From Acidobacteriota bacterium (lineage in GTDB: Bacteria; Acidobacteriota; Terriglobia; Terriglobales; Acidobacteriaceae), in assembly GCA_021779935.1 (NCBI GenBank), contig JAJXZT010000040.1, positions 124,001 to 188,000 of the forward strand: a stretch of DNA of 64,000 bases, written 5' to 3'. A program made the position numbers and the translations under genes. Below, piece after piece: positions 8,141 to 17,258 of this stretch (position 1 is the first letter of the stretch; each line of letters opens with the position of its first letter). The notes under the pieces are model-generated. The model did no database searches. It was given only the letters and a program-made list of their open reading frames with translations, and was not told the origin of the DNA.

Positions 8141-9471
8141 AAACCACTCAGTCGAAACCCGTTGGCCGCCCCCCAGCCTTTTCCTACCTCAAAACCTCCC
8201 GTTCACCGGAAGGACGCGTTCTCCATTGCGATCAGGCTTCGCTCACGGCCCTTGCGGAAAAGTACGGGACGCCGCTCTATGTCTATTCGGCCTCGACCAT
8301 ACGCGCCCGTTATGCTGAGTTTGAGAGTGCATTCGCTCGGCATCCGCACACTATTTGTTACTCGGTAAAAGCGAACTCAAATCTCTCAATCCTTAAGCTG
8401 CTCGCATCGCTCGGTTCCGGGTTTGACGTAGTCTCGGGAGGCGAGCTGGAGCGCGTACTTCGCGCCAGTAAGAAATCCGCGAAGAAGGTCGTTTTTTCCG
8501 GCGTAGGCAAGACCGCGGAAGAGATGGACGCCGCCATTCGTGCCGGCATCCTGATGTTCAATCTTGAAAGCGAAGAGGAACTCCACCTGCTTGCCGAGCG
8601 CGCTTCTCGCCTGCGCAAAACTGCGCGGATCGCCTTCCGCGTCAATCCCGACGTAAAGGCCGAGACGCATCCATACATCAGCACAGGGCTTCGGGAGCAT
8701 AAGTTCGGCGTGCCCATCGAGCGCGCCCGCGAGCTTTACGCACTGGCCGCCGAGCAGGATTATCTCGAACCAGCCGGTGTGAGCGTACACATCGGATCAC
8801 AGATCACCGACATCGCGCCATTTGGTGAAACCATGCAGCGCGTCGTCGCCCTGGTTCGCCAGTTGCTCGCCGACGGCCTCAACATCGGTTACGTCGATGC
8901 TGGAGGTGGACTTGGCATTACCTATCACGGCAATTCCAACGCCACCCTCCGCAAGTCCGTTCGTGCCTATGCCGCAACACTCATTGAGCAGCTCCGTGAC
9001 ACGGATCTTCATCTTTTACTTGAACCCGGACGCTCGATCATCGCCCCTGCTGGCGCGCTCCTCACCCGAGCGCTCTATTCCAAGATGAATGGCAACAAGC
9101 GATTTCTGATCGTCGACGCCGCCATGAACGACCTCATCCGGCCATCGCTCTATCACGCCTATCACGAGATCGTCCCCGTCGTTCAGGCGTCGGGAAGGAA
9201 AGGTGCATCGCACGGAAGCAGTGAACTGGCAGTCCTGGATGTAGTCGGGCCGGTCTGCGAATCTGGCGATTTCTTCGCCCATGACCGCACACTGCCGAAT
9301 GTCGCCCCCGGTGATCTGCTTGCTATCCTCGACGCCGGCGCCTACGGCATGTCACTCGCGTCCAACTACAACACGCGACCCCGGTCAACCGAACTGCTTG
9401 TCGACGGTACGCGCGTGCGCCAGATCCGACGCAGAGAAACGTTTGCTGATCTGATCCGCAGCGAGATCTAG
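8137..9471 (+). CDS. lysA: Diaminopimelate decarboxylase
   Basis: A 444-aa fold-III PLP enzyme that decarboxylates meso-diaminopimelate to L-lysine, the last step of lysine synthesis. Visible hallmarks are the PLP lysine in YSVKAN (Lys78), the phosphate-binding GGGLG (256-260), EPGRS (296-300), the active-site Cys in GPVCES (Cys374) and the C-terminal YGMSLASNYN. The start is GTG at 8137, overlapping the stop of the phosphatase gene. It is followed by a bidirectional terminator. Length is slightly above the usual 420 because of an N-terminal extension of about 20 residues. dapF, mpl and ldcA elsewhere in the window handle the same metabolite. Confidence 0.95.
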   Translation: MKTTQSKPVGRPPAFSYLKTSRSPEGRVLHCDQASLTALAEKYGTPLYVYSASTIRARYAEFESAFARHPHTICYSVKANSNLSILKLLASLGSGFDVVSGGELERVLRASKKSAKKVVFSGVGKTAEEMDAAIRAGILMFNLESEEELHLLAERASRLRKTARIAFRVNPDVKAETHPYISTGLREHKFGVPIERARELYALAAEQDYLEPAGVSVHIGSQITDIAPFGETMQRVVALVRQLLADGLNIGYVDAGGGLGITYHGNSNATLRKSVRAYAATLIEQLRDTDLHLLLEPGRSIIAPAGALLTRALYSKMNGNKRFLIVDAAMNDLIRPSLYHAYHEIVPVVQASGRKGASHGSSELAVLDVVGPVCESGDFFAHDRTLPNVAPGDLLAILDAGAYGMSLASNYNTRPRSTELLVDGTRVRQIRRRETFADLIRSEI

Positions 9472-9493
9472 GCGCGTCAAGTACACAAACAAA

Positions 9494-9516
9494 ACAGGCT
9501 GCTCTGCGCAGCCTGT
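9494..9516. terminator. Bidirectional terminator between lysA and nadK
   Basis: A perfect 9-bp stem ACAGGCTGC/GCAGCCTGT with a 5-base loop, flanked by AAACAAAA on the left and GCTTTTA on the right. It sits between two convergent genes and can serve both strands. Confidence 0.85.
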
Positions 9517-9548
9517 GCTTTTACTTCACGCTTTTTACTCTTTGCTTC

Positions 9549-10403
9549 TCATCTTTGTCCCCACTTCAATTTACTGCGCAGCACACCGAAGAACGCCCGA
9601 CGCATGCGCAGCAGTTGCACGGAGTACTCCGCCTTGCGGCAAACGATTCTGTCGCCGTGTCCCAGGGGAACGCCAACCTGTCCGTCGATACTGAGGAAGC
9701 CCTTCTCGCCGCTGGTTTCCACTACCACTTCTACTTCCACGTCGTCCCTCACAACGAGTGGACGGTGCGTGAGCGAGTGCGGACAGACTGGAGTAATCAC
9801 GAACGCGTCCACCCAGGGGGAGAGGACCGGCCCTCCCGCTGCCAGTGAATACGCAGTCGAACCCGTTGGCGTGGAGACGATCAGTCCGTCGGCCTTCGTG
9901 TTGAAGACAAACTCGCCGTTGATTCTCACCTGGAAGCCAACCAGCCGGGCGATCGCGCCCTTGTTCACCACAGCTTCGTTCAGAGCGTACCACTCGTTCA
10001 ACTTTGTCCCATTGCGCTGAAGTTCGCAGCGCAACACCGCGCGGTGCTCCACCGGACATCTTCCCTCGTCGACCGCTGCCAGCGTCTCATACATCTCTCC
10101 CAGCGGCACTTCTGTCAGGAATCCCATGGAGCCGAGATTCACTGCCAGGATCGGAATACCCGCCGGCGACACGCTACGAGCGGCTGAGAGAAGTGTCCCA
10201 TCGCCTCCCAGTACCAACGCCAAGTCCAGATTTTGCGTGCCTAGTTCCGCTCTCGGAAATACACTTCCATTTGACTGATACGCGGCAGTTTCTTCGTCCA
10301 TCAGAACCGTGTACTCTCGCGCGGAAAACCATTCCAACAACTTTTCGACGATTTCTTTCAGCTCCGGTTTTGCGGGCTTCGATATGAGTGCGACTCTTTT
10401 CAC
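9549..10403 (-). CDS. nadK: NAD kinase
   Basis: A 284-aa protein of the NAD/diacylglycerol-kinase superfamily, which phosphorylates NAD to NADP in the cytoplasm. The nucleotide-binding GGDGT is at 66-70. The NLGSMGFLTE segment follows near residue 90, and the conserved ALNEAV plus GSTAYSLAAGGP motifs are present. Start codon is GTG at 10403, with GGAGG about 6 bases upstream. It follows tlyA on the same strand with a 68-base gap, an arrangement seen in many bacteria (tlyA-nadK), so the two are probably one operon. Confidence 0.95.
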   Translation of the reverse strand: MKRVALISKPAKPELKEIVEKLLEWFSAREYTVLMDEETAAYQSNGSVFPRAELGTQNLDLALVLGGDGTLLSAARSVSPAGIPILAVNLGSMGFLTEVPLGEMYETLAAVDEGRCPVEHRAVLRCELQRNGTKLNEWYALNEAVVNKGAIARLVGFQVRINGEFVFNTKADGLIVSTPTGSTAYSLAAGGPVLSPWVDAFVITPVCPHSLTHRPLVVRDDVEVEVVVETSGEKGFLSIDGQVGVPLGHGDRIVCRKAEYSVQLLRMRRAFFGVLRSKLKWGQR

Positions 10404-10471
10404 GCTATCCTCCGGCTTGCCTTGAGGTTATGAGCAAAGCCGAAACAATCTCTTCATCTCTCTTGCGAATG

Positions 10472-11221
10472 TCACTGAAACTTTGCGTGCAGTAAAAACT
10501 CCCGGTTCCCTTCTGTCCCCAGAATCGGCGATTCGATTACATCCATTTCGCAGGCGCCAAGAACTTCAACCGTCGCTTTCACTTTCTCTACCGCCGCCTG
10601 TTGTGCATCGCGATCTCGCACGATTCCGCCCTTGCCGACGTGTTCGCGTCCCACCTCGAACTGCGGCTTCACCAGTACGACGAGCTCCTTGCGGGGAACG
10701 CTCTTTCCGCCCCATGCCGCGTCCACAACTGCCGGGAGCACGAGTGTAGCAGAGATGAACGACACGTCCATCACCACCATTTCCACCGGCTCCGGAACGC
10801 CTTCCGGCTCAAGGTAGCGGGCGTTTGTCTTCTCCATCAGGCGCACTCGAGCGTCGCCTCGCAGCCTTGCGTCAATCTGTCCGTAGCCCGTGTCCACGGC
10901 CACCACCAGCGCAGCGCCGTGCTGCAAGAGGCAGTCGGTGAATCCACCGGTCGAGGTTCCCACATCCATGCATGTTGCGCCGGCTACATTTATTTTCCAG
11001 TACTCCAGAGCGCGTTCCAGTTTCAGTCCCCCGCGGCTCACATAACGCATTTCGTCGCCGAGCAGCCTGATGGTTACTTCGCTGTCGACCGCTGTACCCG
11101 ACTTCTCGACTTTCTGTTCGTTCACCAATACGCGGCCCGCCAGAATCATCGCTTGCGCCCGTTCACGGCTCACAACAAGGCCCCGCTCCACAAGCAATCG
11201 GTCAATTCTAGTTTTGCGCAT
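10472..11221 (-). CDS. tlyA: TlyA-family rRNA 2'-O-methyltransferase (hemolysin A-like)
   Basis: A 249-aa protein with an N-terminal S4 RNA-binding domain (about 5-60, containing RIDRLLVERGL) joined to an FtsJ-type methyltransferase domain. The SAM loop DVGTSTGGF is at 86-94, MDVSFI at 151-156, and the conserved LVKPQFE at 183-189. Characterised TlyA proteins methylate cytidines in 16S and/or 23S rRNA; the hemolysin name is historical. GAGG lies about 8 bases before the ATG. It is the first gene of a minus-strand pair with nadK and is divergent from the E1-like gene. Confidence 0.92.
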   Translation of the reverse strand: MRKTRIDRLLVERGLVVSRERAQAMILAGRVLVNEQKVEKSGTAVDSEVTIRLLGDEMRYVSRGGLKLERALEYWKINVAGATCMDVGTSTGGFTDCLLQHGAALVVAVDTGYGQIDARLRGDARVRLMEKTNARYLEPEGVPEPVEMVVMDVSFISATLVLPAVVDAAWGGKSVPRKELVVLVKPQFEVGREHVGKGGIVRDRDAQQAAVEKVKATVEVLGACEMDVIESPILGTEGNREFLLHAKFQ

Positions 11222-11477
11222 GGCATTACCTCAGAATCTCACGTCGTATTAAAAATCTCGCACCATCATTTGTGCAAAATGGAGAATACCGCATCGTTAC
11301 TTGGGTTGCTGGCGACTGCACGGTCTTTTTCACGTGGATTTCCACACTCGTGTTGAAAATCGAAGTCCTCTCTGGCAAGTGAATTGTAACGGAGTGATCG
11401 CTTCTTCTCCCGCGCTCGCACCGTCCTGAACCGGGTTACAATATGTTGACTCTCATTCTGGAATCTCAGTCGACTTC

Positions 11478-12296
11478 ATGGCCATCCCCAATTCCGCATC
11501 CGCCGCGCAACCAAGCGCCGCCCAGCACACTACTGAGCCTGGCGAGGGTTTCTCCCTCGTACGCCGCTCCATTCAGCGCGAAATGTACTCCCTCGTCCAT
11601 CGCGCACAACTGCTTCGCCAGCGCCTCGGACTGAGTGACACTGGCAATGACGTCGCTGAAATCGCGGCTTGCAGCGCACTTCGCGCCCATGATGTGGTCA
11701 TCGCTTCTCCGCAGGCCCTCGGAGCGCACATCGCCCGTGGCGTTCCGCTGACGGAAATCGCTACGAACGCCATCCATATGGAGACTTCCGGAAACTCCGG
11801 CACAAGCGGCGCGCAATCCCTGGCGGTCGCGACCGGGCAGGCAGTCACACAACTCGTCGGACACTCGAGCAGCGTCGCGCTTGTCTGTTGTGAAAGTTTC
11901 GAAGGCGATCACGAATGGAGGTCCGTGCTCCGCTTTGCCGGACAGCATAAACTTCCGGTCCTCTTCATCTTCCGCAATCACCAGTCTGCCACCGGCGCAC
12001 GCATGTTCGATCTACGCAGCACATACGCCGAGTTCGGCGTTCCGGCCATCACGGTCGACGCGGTCGATGCAGTTGCCGTGTACCGTGTTGCCACAGAGGC
12101 ATGCCACAACGCGCGCATCGGCCGGGGCGCCACCATCATCGACGCGATCTCTATCGATTCGGCGTCACGATTCGCTTCTGGCAACCCTCTGGTTCTGCTT
12201 GAGTCGTACATGCGGCGTCACTCCGCCTGGAGCGACACCTGGCTTCTGGACATGCAGGCGTCCGAGCGCCGCGCCATTGAAAGCATCAAGATTTAG
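11478..12296 (+). CDS. Degenerate E1-alpha (thiamine-diphosphate dehydrogenase)-like protein
   Basis: A 272-aa protein that follows the 2-oxoacid dehydrogenase E1-alpha pattern. GNSGTSGAQSLAVATGQA (105-122) matches the segment before the cofactor site, and VALVCCESFEGDHEWRSVLR (133-152), then LPVLFIFRN (159-167), matches the cofactor loop. The obligatory GDG of the ThDP/Mg motif is replaced by CES (138-140), while a following Asn (167) is kept. The protein is also about 60-100 residues shorter than usual, and no E1-beta or E2 gene adjoins it. Catalysis is doubtful; a regulatory or scaffolding role is possible. The long disordered N-terminus (1-25) is also atypical. Confidence 0.6.
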   Translation: MAIPNSASAAQPSAAQHTTEPGEGFSLVRRSIQREMYSLVHRAQLLRQRLGLSDTGNDVAEIAACSALRAHDVVIASPQALGAHIARGVPLTEIATNAIHMETSGNSGTSGAQSLAVATGQAVTQLVGHSSSVALVCCESFEGDHEWRSVLRFAGQHKLPVLFIFRNHQSATGARMFDLRSTYAEFGVPAITVDAVDAVAVYRVATEACHNARIGRGATIIDAISIDSASRFASGNPLVLLESYMRRHSAWSDTWLLDMQASERRAIESIKI

Positions 12297-12320
12297 GTAT
12301 GGCACAGGCTGCCGTGCTGG

Positions 12321-12509
12321 TTATTTCTGCACCGGATCCAGCACGACAATGAGTAATGTTGCGATCGGGCCAAGAAGCAGTGATGTAAGCCACCATAAGA
12401 ATCCACTGCGATTCTTCGACTGCGCGAGCCCGGCATTGATCAAAGCCAGCGTTCCCCATCCAATGCCATAGGCAGACCTGGCCGAAACTATGTTAAGTGG
12501 CACGATCAT
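12321..12509 (-). CDS. Small two-helix membrane protein, unknown function
   Basis: A 62-aa hydrophobic protein with two likely membrane helices (about 12-28 and 37-57), separated by the polar turn QSKNRSG, and ending LDPVQK. The start at 12509 is chosen because GGAGGAA lies 5 bases upstream of this ATG on the minus strand; longer versions of the frame lack a ribosome site. It is convergent with the E1-like gene, 24 bases away. No family is recognised; such short inner-membrane proteins often associate with larger complexes, but nothing here shows a partner. Confidence 0.5.
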   Translation of the reverse strand: MIVPLNIVSARSAYGIGWGTLALINAGLAQSKNRSGFLWWLTSLLLGPIATLLIVVLDPVQK

Positions 12510-12664
12510 CCGTTCCTCCATCGATCGTTTTAGAAGTCCGCCGAAATATACGCCGCGCCAACCTACGCTACCATCGCAATACACAGGAGAAACATCTCAA
12601 CTTCCCGTTCCTGAATCTTTCCCCGTACGCGCAACTTCCGTTCTGGTTGCCGGTTTTACACTCC

Positions 12665-12829
12665 ATGCAGTGGCCCCCCACAATCCTCATGCGGTTGGCG
12701 ATTTTCTTCCTGCTGCTATGCATTGCAGCGCTCTTTATCGTTGCCACCCTCTGCCTCAGTGACAAGCCTGCCTCCAAAGGAGGGCCCGGCAGCTTCATCT
12801 TCCGGGTTCATCGCGTAACGCTTTCATAA
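12665..12829 (+). CDS. Possible 54-aa single-span membrane peptide
   Basis: An open frame starting ATG at 12665 would encode 54 residues with one convincing hydrophobic span (LAIFFLLLCIAALFIVATL, about 11-29), a short positively charged N-side, and a soluble tail ending VHRVTLS. There is no clear ribosome site, and the region is otherwise empty (12510-12855), so this may be chance. It is listed because it is the only plausible content of that gap. Confidence 0.2.
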   Translation: MQWPPTILMRLAIFFLLLCIAALFIVATLCLSDKPASKGGPGSFIFRVHRVTLS

Positions 12830-12855
12830 CTTCGGCTGCTCTCGAAAATGAAGAA

Positions 12856-12878
12856 AGCCGCAGGCATCGCCCGCGGCT
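12856..12878 (-). terminator. Terminator after the carboxypeptidase-regulatory-like gene
   Basis: An inverted repeat AGCCGC/GCGGCT with inner GG/CC pairs; the single A-C mismatch on the plus strand is a G-U pair in the minus-strand RNA. On that strand it is followed by TTTCTTC. It lies 23 bases past the stop at 12902. Confidence 0.7.
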
Positions 12879-12901
12879 CTTGTGTCGAAACTTGTCGCTG
12901 C

Positions 12902-13291
12902 TTAATAGATGGTGACTTGAGGCGCCGGAGGTTGCAGCTTGATCGTGATCACTTTGCTCGTTTCATCTATCTTGAAATCCTCGCCATAGGTGCGGAATCC
13001 ACGCGCAATCACCTGCACGCGAATCGTCCCATACGGAATATACGGGGCGTTCGTTTTGCCGTCGAGGTCGGTCTTCAGCTCGTAACCGCCCCGTTCCTGC
13101 TCTCCACGATCATTGACCGGATGAATAATTACAGCCGCGAACTTCACCGGCTTCCCGTTCGACGCCCTCACTACCAGGAAGTCAATATTTGCGACCTTCC
13201 CCTTGTCACTGTCCTTCTTTTTGTCGCGGGCGAACGCCACGGTCCCCAGCACCAGCAACACGGCAACAACCACGCGAACGGATGTTTTCAT
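12902..13291 (-). CDS. Secreted small protein with carboxypeptidase regulatory-like (CNA-B-type) fold
   Basis: A 129-aa protein with a signal peptide (1-21, ending VAFA-RD), a Lys/Asp-rich linker (DKKKDSDKGK) and a single beta-sandwich domain. The conserved strand pattern includes DFLVVRASNGKPVKFAAVII, LKTDLDGKT (72-80) and PYGTIRVQVIARGF, which are the hallmarks of carboxypeptidase regulatory-like or TonB-plug-associated domains that bind partner proteins. The start at 13291 is preferred to upstream ATGs because GGAG lies 7 bases ahead of it. It probably functions in the periplasm or at the cell surface; no partner is evident. A terminator follows. Confidence 0.65.
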   Translation of the reverse strand: MKTSVRVVVAVLLVLGTVAFARDKKKDSDKGKVANIDFLVVRASNGKPVKFAAVIIHPVNDRGEQERGGYELKTDLDGKTNAPYIPYGTIRVQVIARGFRTYGEDFKIDETSKVITIKLQPPAPQVTIY

Positions 13292-13352
13292 TGGGATCTC
13301 CAGTTGCTTCATTGTATGACGCTTCCCACCAGCGTTCCAGCCCACCAATTGA

Positions 13353-13901
13353 TTACTTTCTCCCAGGCACCCTGAGCCTTCGCGTATAGTGAATCTCCCA
13401 CATTATCTCCCACGTTTTGCCTCCGTTTCGCGACAGCTCCCAGCTCCAGTCCAGCGCATCTTTTTCGATGTTCTTCCACACCATGCGCTGCTTTATAGGG
13501 GCACCATTGTCCGATACAGACTCGCGCTCCAGAATCATTTTTCCGCCGTGCATCTCTCCCGCAAAGTCCAGGTAATCACCATGATTACCCACCCGCGTCT
13601 GCTGCCATTTATTCAGTCTCGTGTTGAACGTGGACAGGCTCTTACCCTCCAAATCTCCGGCTGGGAAGGAAAAGTCCTCCTCCACCACACAACCATCCAG
13701 AATCGCCGTGACGTGGTTTATTCCGGTTCCTGCCGGTATGGATTTTCCGGCATGCCACCGCAGGTTCCAGTCACCTTTCCAGAAGTCAAACTGCCGGAAC
13801 TCCGGCCGGTCACATGTACTTTTCGAAGGATTTACCTTCTCCGCCAGCATCACCGGTGCCATCAACACCACAACGATGACCATCACGCATACTTTCTGCA
13901 T
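13353..13901 (-). CDS. Secreted protein resembling DUF1579-type lipocalin-like domains
   Basis: A 182-aa protein with an N-terminal signal peptide (about 1-20, ending VMLA-EK). The mature part begins with the pattern FDFWKGDWNLRW (38-49) and continues with an LDGCVVEEDF segment, then repeated antiparallel beta strands containing WQQTRVGN and MILERESV. This arrangement is common in small secreted beta-barrel proteins annotated DUF1579 or as hypothetical; I cannot name a ligand. It lies about 60 bases upstream of the carboxypeptidase-regulatory-like gene on the same strand and may share its transcript. Confidence 0.55.
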   Translation of the reverse strand: MQKVCVMVIVVVLMAPVMLAEKVNPSKSTCDRPEFRQFDFWKGDWNLRWHAGKSIPAGTGINHVTAILDGCVVEEDFSFPAGDLEGKSLSTFNTRLNKWQQTRVGNHGDYLDFAGEMHGGKMILERESVSDNGAPIKQRMVWKNIEKDALDWSWELSRNGGKTWEIMWEIHYTRRLRVPGRK

Positions 13902-14191
13902 TGCTTACTCGTGTCGCCTTTCTGTGTGTTTGGGCCCGGGCCGGAAAAATTTGCTGGAATGAGACCTAATGCCTGATTGTTGGAAAGCTGAACGCGATGT
14001 TCTCGCAAGACCTTTGCCGCCGTTAGAAATTCATGCCTGGGGACTATTGCGCGGCCCGCTTCATTCAAGATGTCGATTGATTGCAGAATCTCCAAAATAT
14101 TTCATCGGACAAAAAGCTCTGCAATTCTTCCATAACATACTGATTCTATGATACATAGATGATATGTGAGTCAAATTAACTCAATTGTCGC
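13902..14191. other. AT-rich intergenic region upstream of groES
   Basis: No gene is seen. The stretch from about 14095 to 14190 is distinctly richer in A and T than its surroundings. It contains a short inverted repeat (GAGT/ACTC, 14168-14182) just upstream of the groES promoter. It may act as an upstream promoter element. Confidence 0.4.
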
Positions 14192-14220
14192 TTGACACTC
14201 GGTTGTCACTTCGGTAAATT
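14192..14220 (+). promoter_or_regulatory. Sigma70-type promoter of groES-groEL
   Basis: TTGACA at 14192-14197 and TAAATT at 14215-14220 are separated by exactly 17 bases. The -10 box overlaps the left arm of the CIRCE operator, the expected geometry for HrcA repression. Transcription should start near 14227, giving a leader of about 130 bases. Confidence 0.85.
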
Positions 14221-14245
14221 AGCACTCGTGCGGGTGGAGTGCTAA
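14219..14245 (+). promoter_or_regulatory. CIRCE operator (HrcA binding site)
   Basis: A perfect TTAGCACTC-N9-GAGTGCTAA inverted repeat, matching the CIRCE consensus at every position. HrcA bound here represses groESL until heat or unfolded protein titrates GroEL away from HrcA. hrcA itself is not in the window. Confidence 0.97.
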
Positions 14246-14356
14246 CAGCTCCTCCCAATTGGGCATCCCGCGCGGGTTTTCCGCAGTACCAAGCGTCAAT
14301 TGAAGTACCAAAATTTCTCGATTTCATTCGTATGAACGTTTGAAAGGAGTTCCAGA

Positions 14357-14668
14357 ATGGCAGCAAAGCTTACCCCGCTGCACGACCGTATCCTGGTTCG
14401 CCGCGTGGAAGAATCTGAAACCACCCGTGGCGGCATCATCATCCCTGACAGCGCAAAGGACAAGCCACAGGAAGGCGAAGTCATCACAGTCGGGAAAGGC
14501 AAGTCCAACGACGAAGGCAAGGTCTTCCCGCTCGACGTCAAGGCAGGGGATCGCATCCTTTTCGGAAAGTACGCAGGCACCGAAATCAAGATCGATGGCG
14601 AAGAGCTCCTCATCATGCGTGAGGAAGAAGTCCTCGGCATCCTCGAAGGCACCACGAAGAAGAAGTAA
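14357..14668 (+). CDS. groES: Co-chaperonin GroES
   Basis: A 103-aa cpn10 protein: [12 protein letters not shown] at the start, the mobile loop [17 protein letters not shown] (residues 20-36), and the [16 protein letters not shown] signature. It caps GroEL and closes the folding chamber in the cytoplasm. AAAGGAG lies about 7 bases before the ATG. It is the first gene after the CIRCE-controlled promoter; groEL follows 143 bases downstream with its own strong ribosome site. Confidence 0.98.
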   Translation: MAAKLTPLHDRILVRRVEESETTRGGIIIPDSAKDKPQEGEVITVGKGKSNDEGKVFPLDVKAGDRILFGKYAGTEIKIDGEELLIMREEEVLGILEGTTKKK

Positions 14669-14784
14669 CTTCGTGGGCTGTCACTCCACGCGGCGATTCG
14701 CACGACTCGGCATCATGAGCTGACGCGATTCAGGCCCGGGACCCAGCAGCCTGAAGTTTTCAAGTATGCGCACAGCGCAATTAG

Positions 14785-16473
<1,689 letters not shown>

Positions 16474-16514
16474 ACACAACGATTGGCGACTGCAAGTTGG
16501 TTGCCTGCAAGACA

Positions 16515-16543
16515 AACGGCCTGCACCTAACGTGCGGGCCGTT
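16515..16543 (+). terminator. Terminator of groESL
   Basis: A hairpin AACGGCC..GTGC with complement GGCCGTT, loop CTAAC, followed by TTTTTTAT. Strong intrinsic terminator for the groESL transcript. Confidence 0.9.
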
Positions 16544-16668
16544 TTTTATAGAGCTGATCTCCGGTTCGAATTCGCACTACAGTCCAATTACCTCAGGTAT
16601 GTCTTTGGCGTTCGCATCCCGTTCTTCCGCGTAGCGTATACTTACATGACTTCCGAAAAGGAGAAATC

Positions 16669-16782
16669 ATGTCTTTAGTAAATGGAGACAAGTCTCGGCA
16701 GCATCGTCTCCGCAAGCAAAAGCTCCTCCGCCGCAAGAAGGCCGCAGCGGCAAAGGCGTTACGCGCGAAAGATAAAGCATAA
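16669..16782 (+). CDS. 37-aa highly basic protein
   Basis: A short gene with an almost ideal ribosome site (AAGGAGA, 5 bases before ATG). It encodes 37 residues beginning MSLVNGDKSRQHRLRKQ. About 15 of 37 residues are Lys or Arg and there is no acidic patch, so it should bind nucleic acid. I recall similar tiny basic proteins starting with a NGDK/R motif in other bacteria, but no function is known to me. It stands between the groESL terminator and a second small charged protein, in front of an RNA helicase gene, which may hint at a link to ribosomes or RNA (inference). Confidence 0.55.
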   Translation: MSLVNGDKSRQHRLRKQKLLRRKKAAAAKALRAKDKA

Positions 16783-16821
16783 TTCTGGAAATTCCTGGCA
16801 TCTATAGCCTTGGAGGCCAAT

Positions 16822-17013
16822 TTGGCTGGTAGTCGCACAAGTTTTACAAAGCGCTTAAAGGAACAGGTCCGAAACGAGAAGCGTCGCGAGAAAGAGGCCC
16901 GCAAGCAACAGCGCAAGCTGGAGAAGCAGAGCGGCGATCCCGACGCTGGCGTTGAATTCGGAGTGAACGAAACCATTGATGACACTCCGGCGGAAAACAC
17001 TTCTGCTGGGTAG
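16822..17013 (+). CDS. 63-aa charged coiled-coil-like protein
   Basis: The start is TTG at 16822, chosen because GGAGG lies exactly 5 bases upstream. An in-frame TTG at 16810 has no ribosome site. The product has a strongly charged helical middle (SFTKRLKEQVRNEKRREKEA, then KQQRKLEKQ) and an acidic, disordered tail ending ENTSAG. Proteins with this SRTSFTKR...EK..RE pattern are common small hypotheticals in acidobacteria and deltaproteobacteria. It lies 39 bases after the 37-aa basic gene and may be co-transcribed with it; no function is known. Confidence 0.6.
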   Translation: MAGSRTSFTKRLKEQVRNEKRREKEARKQQRKLEKQSGDPDAGVEFGVNETIDDTPAENTSAG

Positions 17014-17258
17014 CCTACATTGGCGATGGCGCGTGGCTCGATTTAAGGTGACGCGCCAATTGCCGCTTGATATACTAATTACACGTTGATTTCGCAGTTG
17101 TGGTGCGGTCCTTTCAGAAGAGACATACCCTGAGATTTCCCGCCTTTTGTCTCCTTCGTTGTTCAGCGTAATAAATCAATCTGGCGAAGCGCATGTGTGC
17201 GTGGCTGAGTCCGCGCAGGAGTTCTTGTGATTGTCGCCAGCAAAAAGAAAAGAGATTC

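Noticed and set aside
16555-16575. GGTTCGAATTC resembling a tRNA T-arm
   Set aside because: The flanking bases do not pair into a 5-bp T stem, and no anticodon arm or acceptor stem is present.
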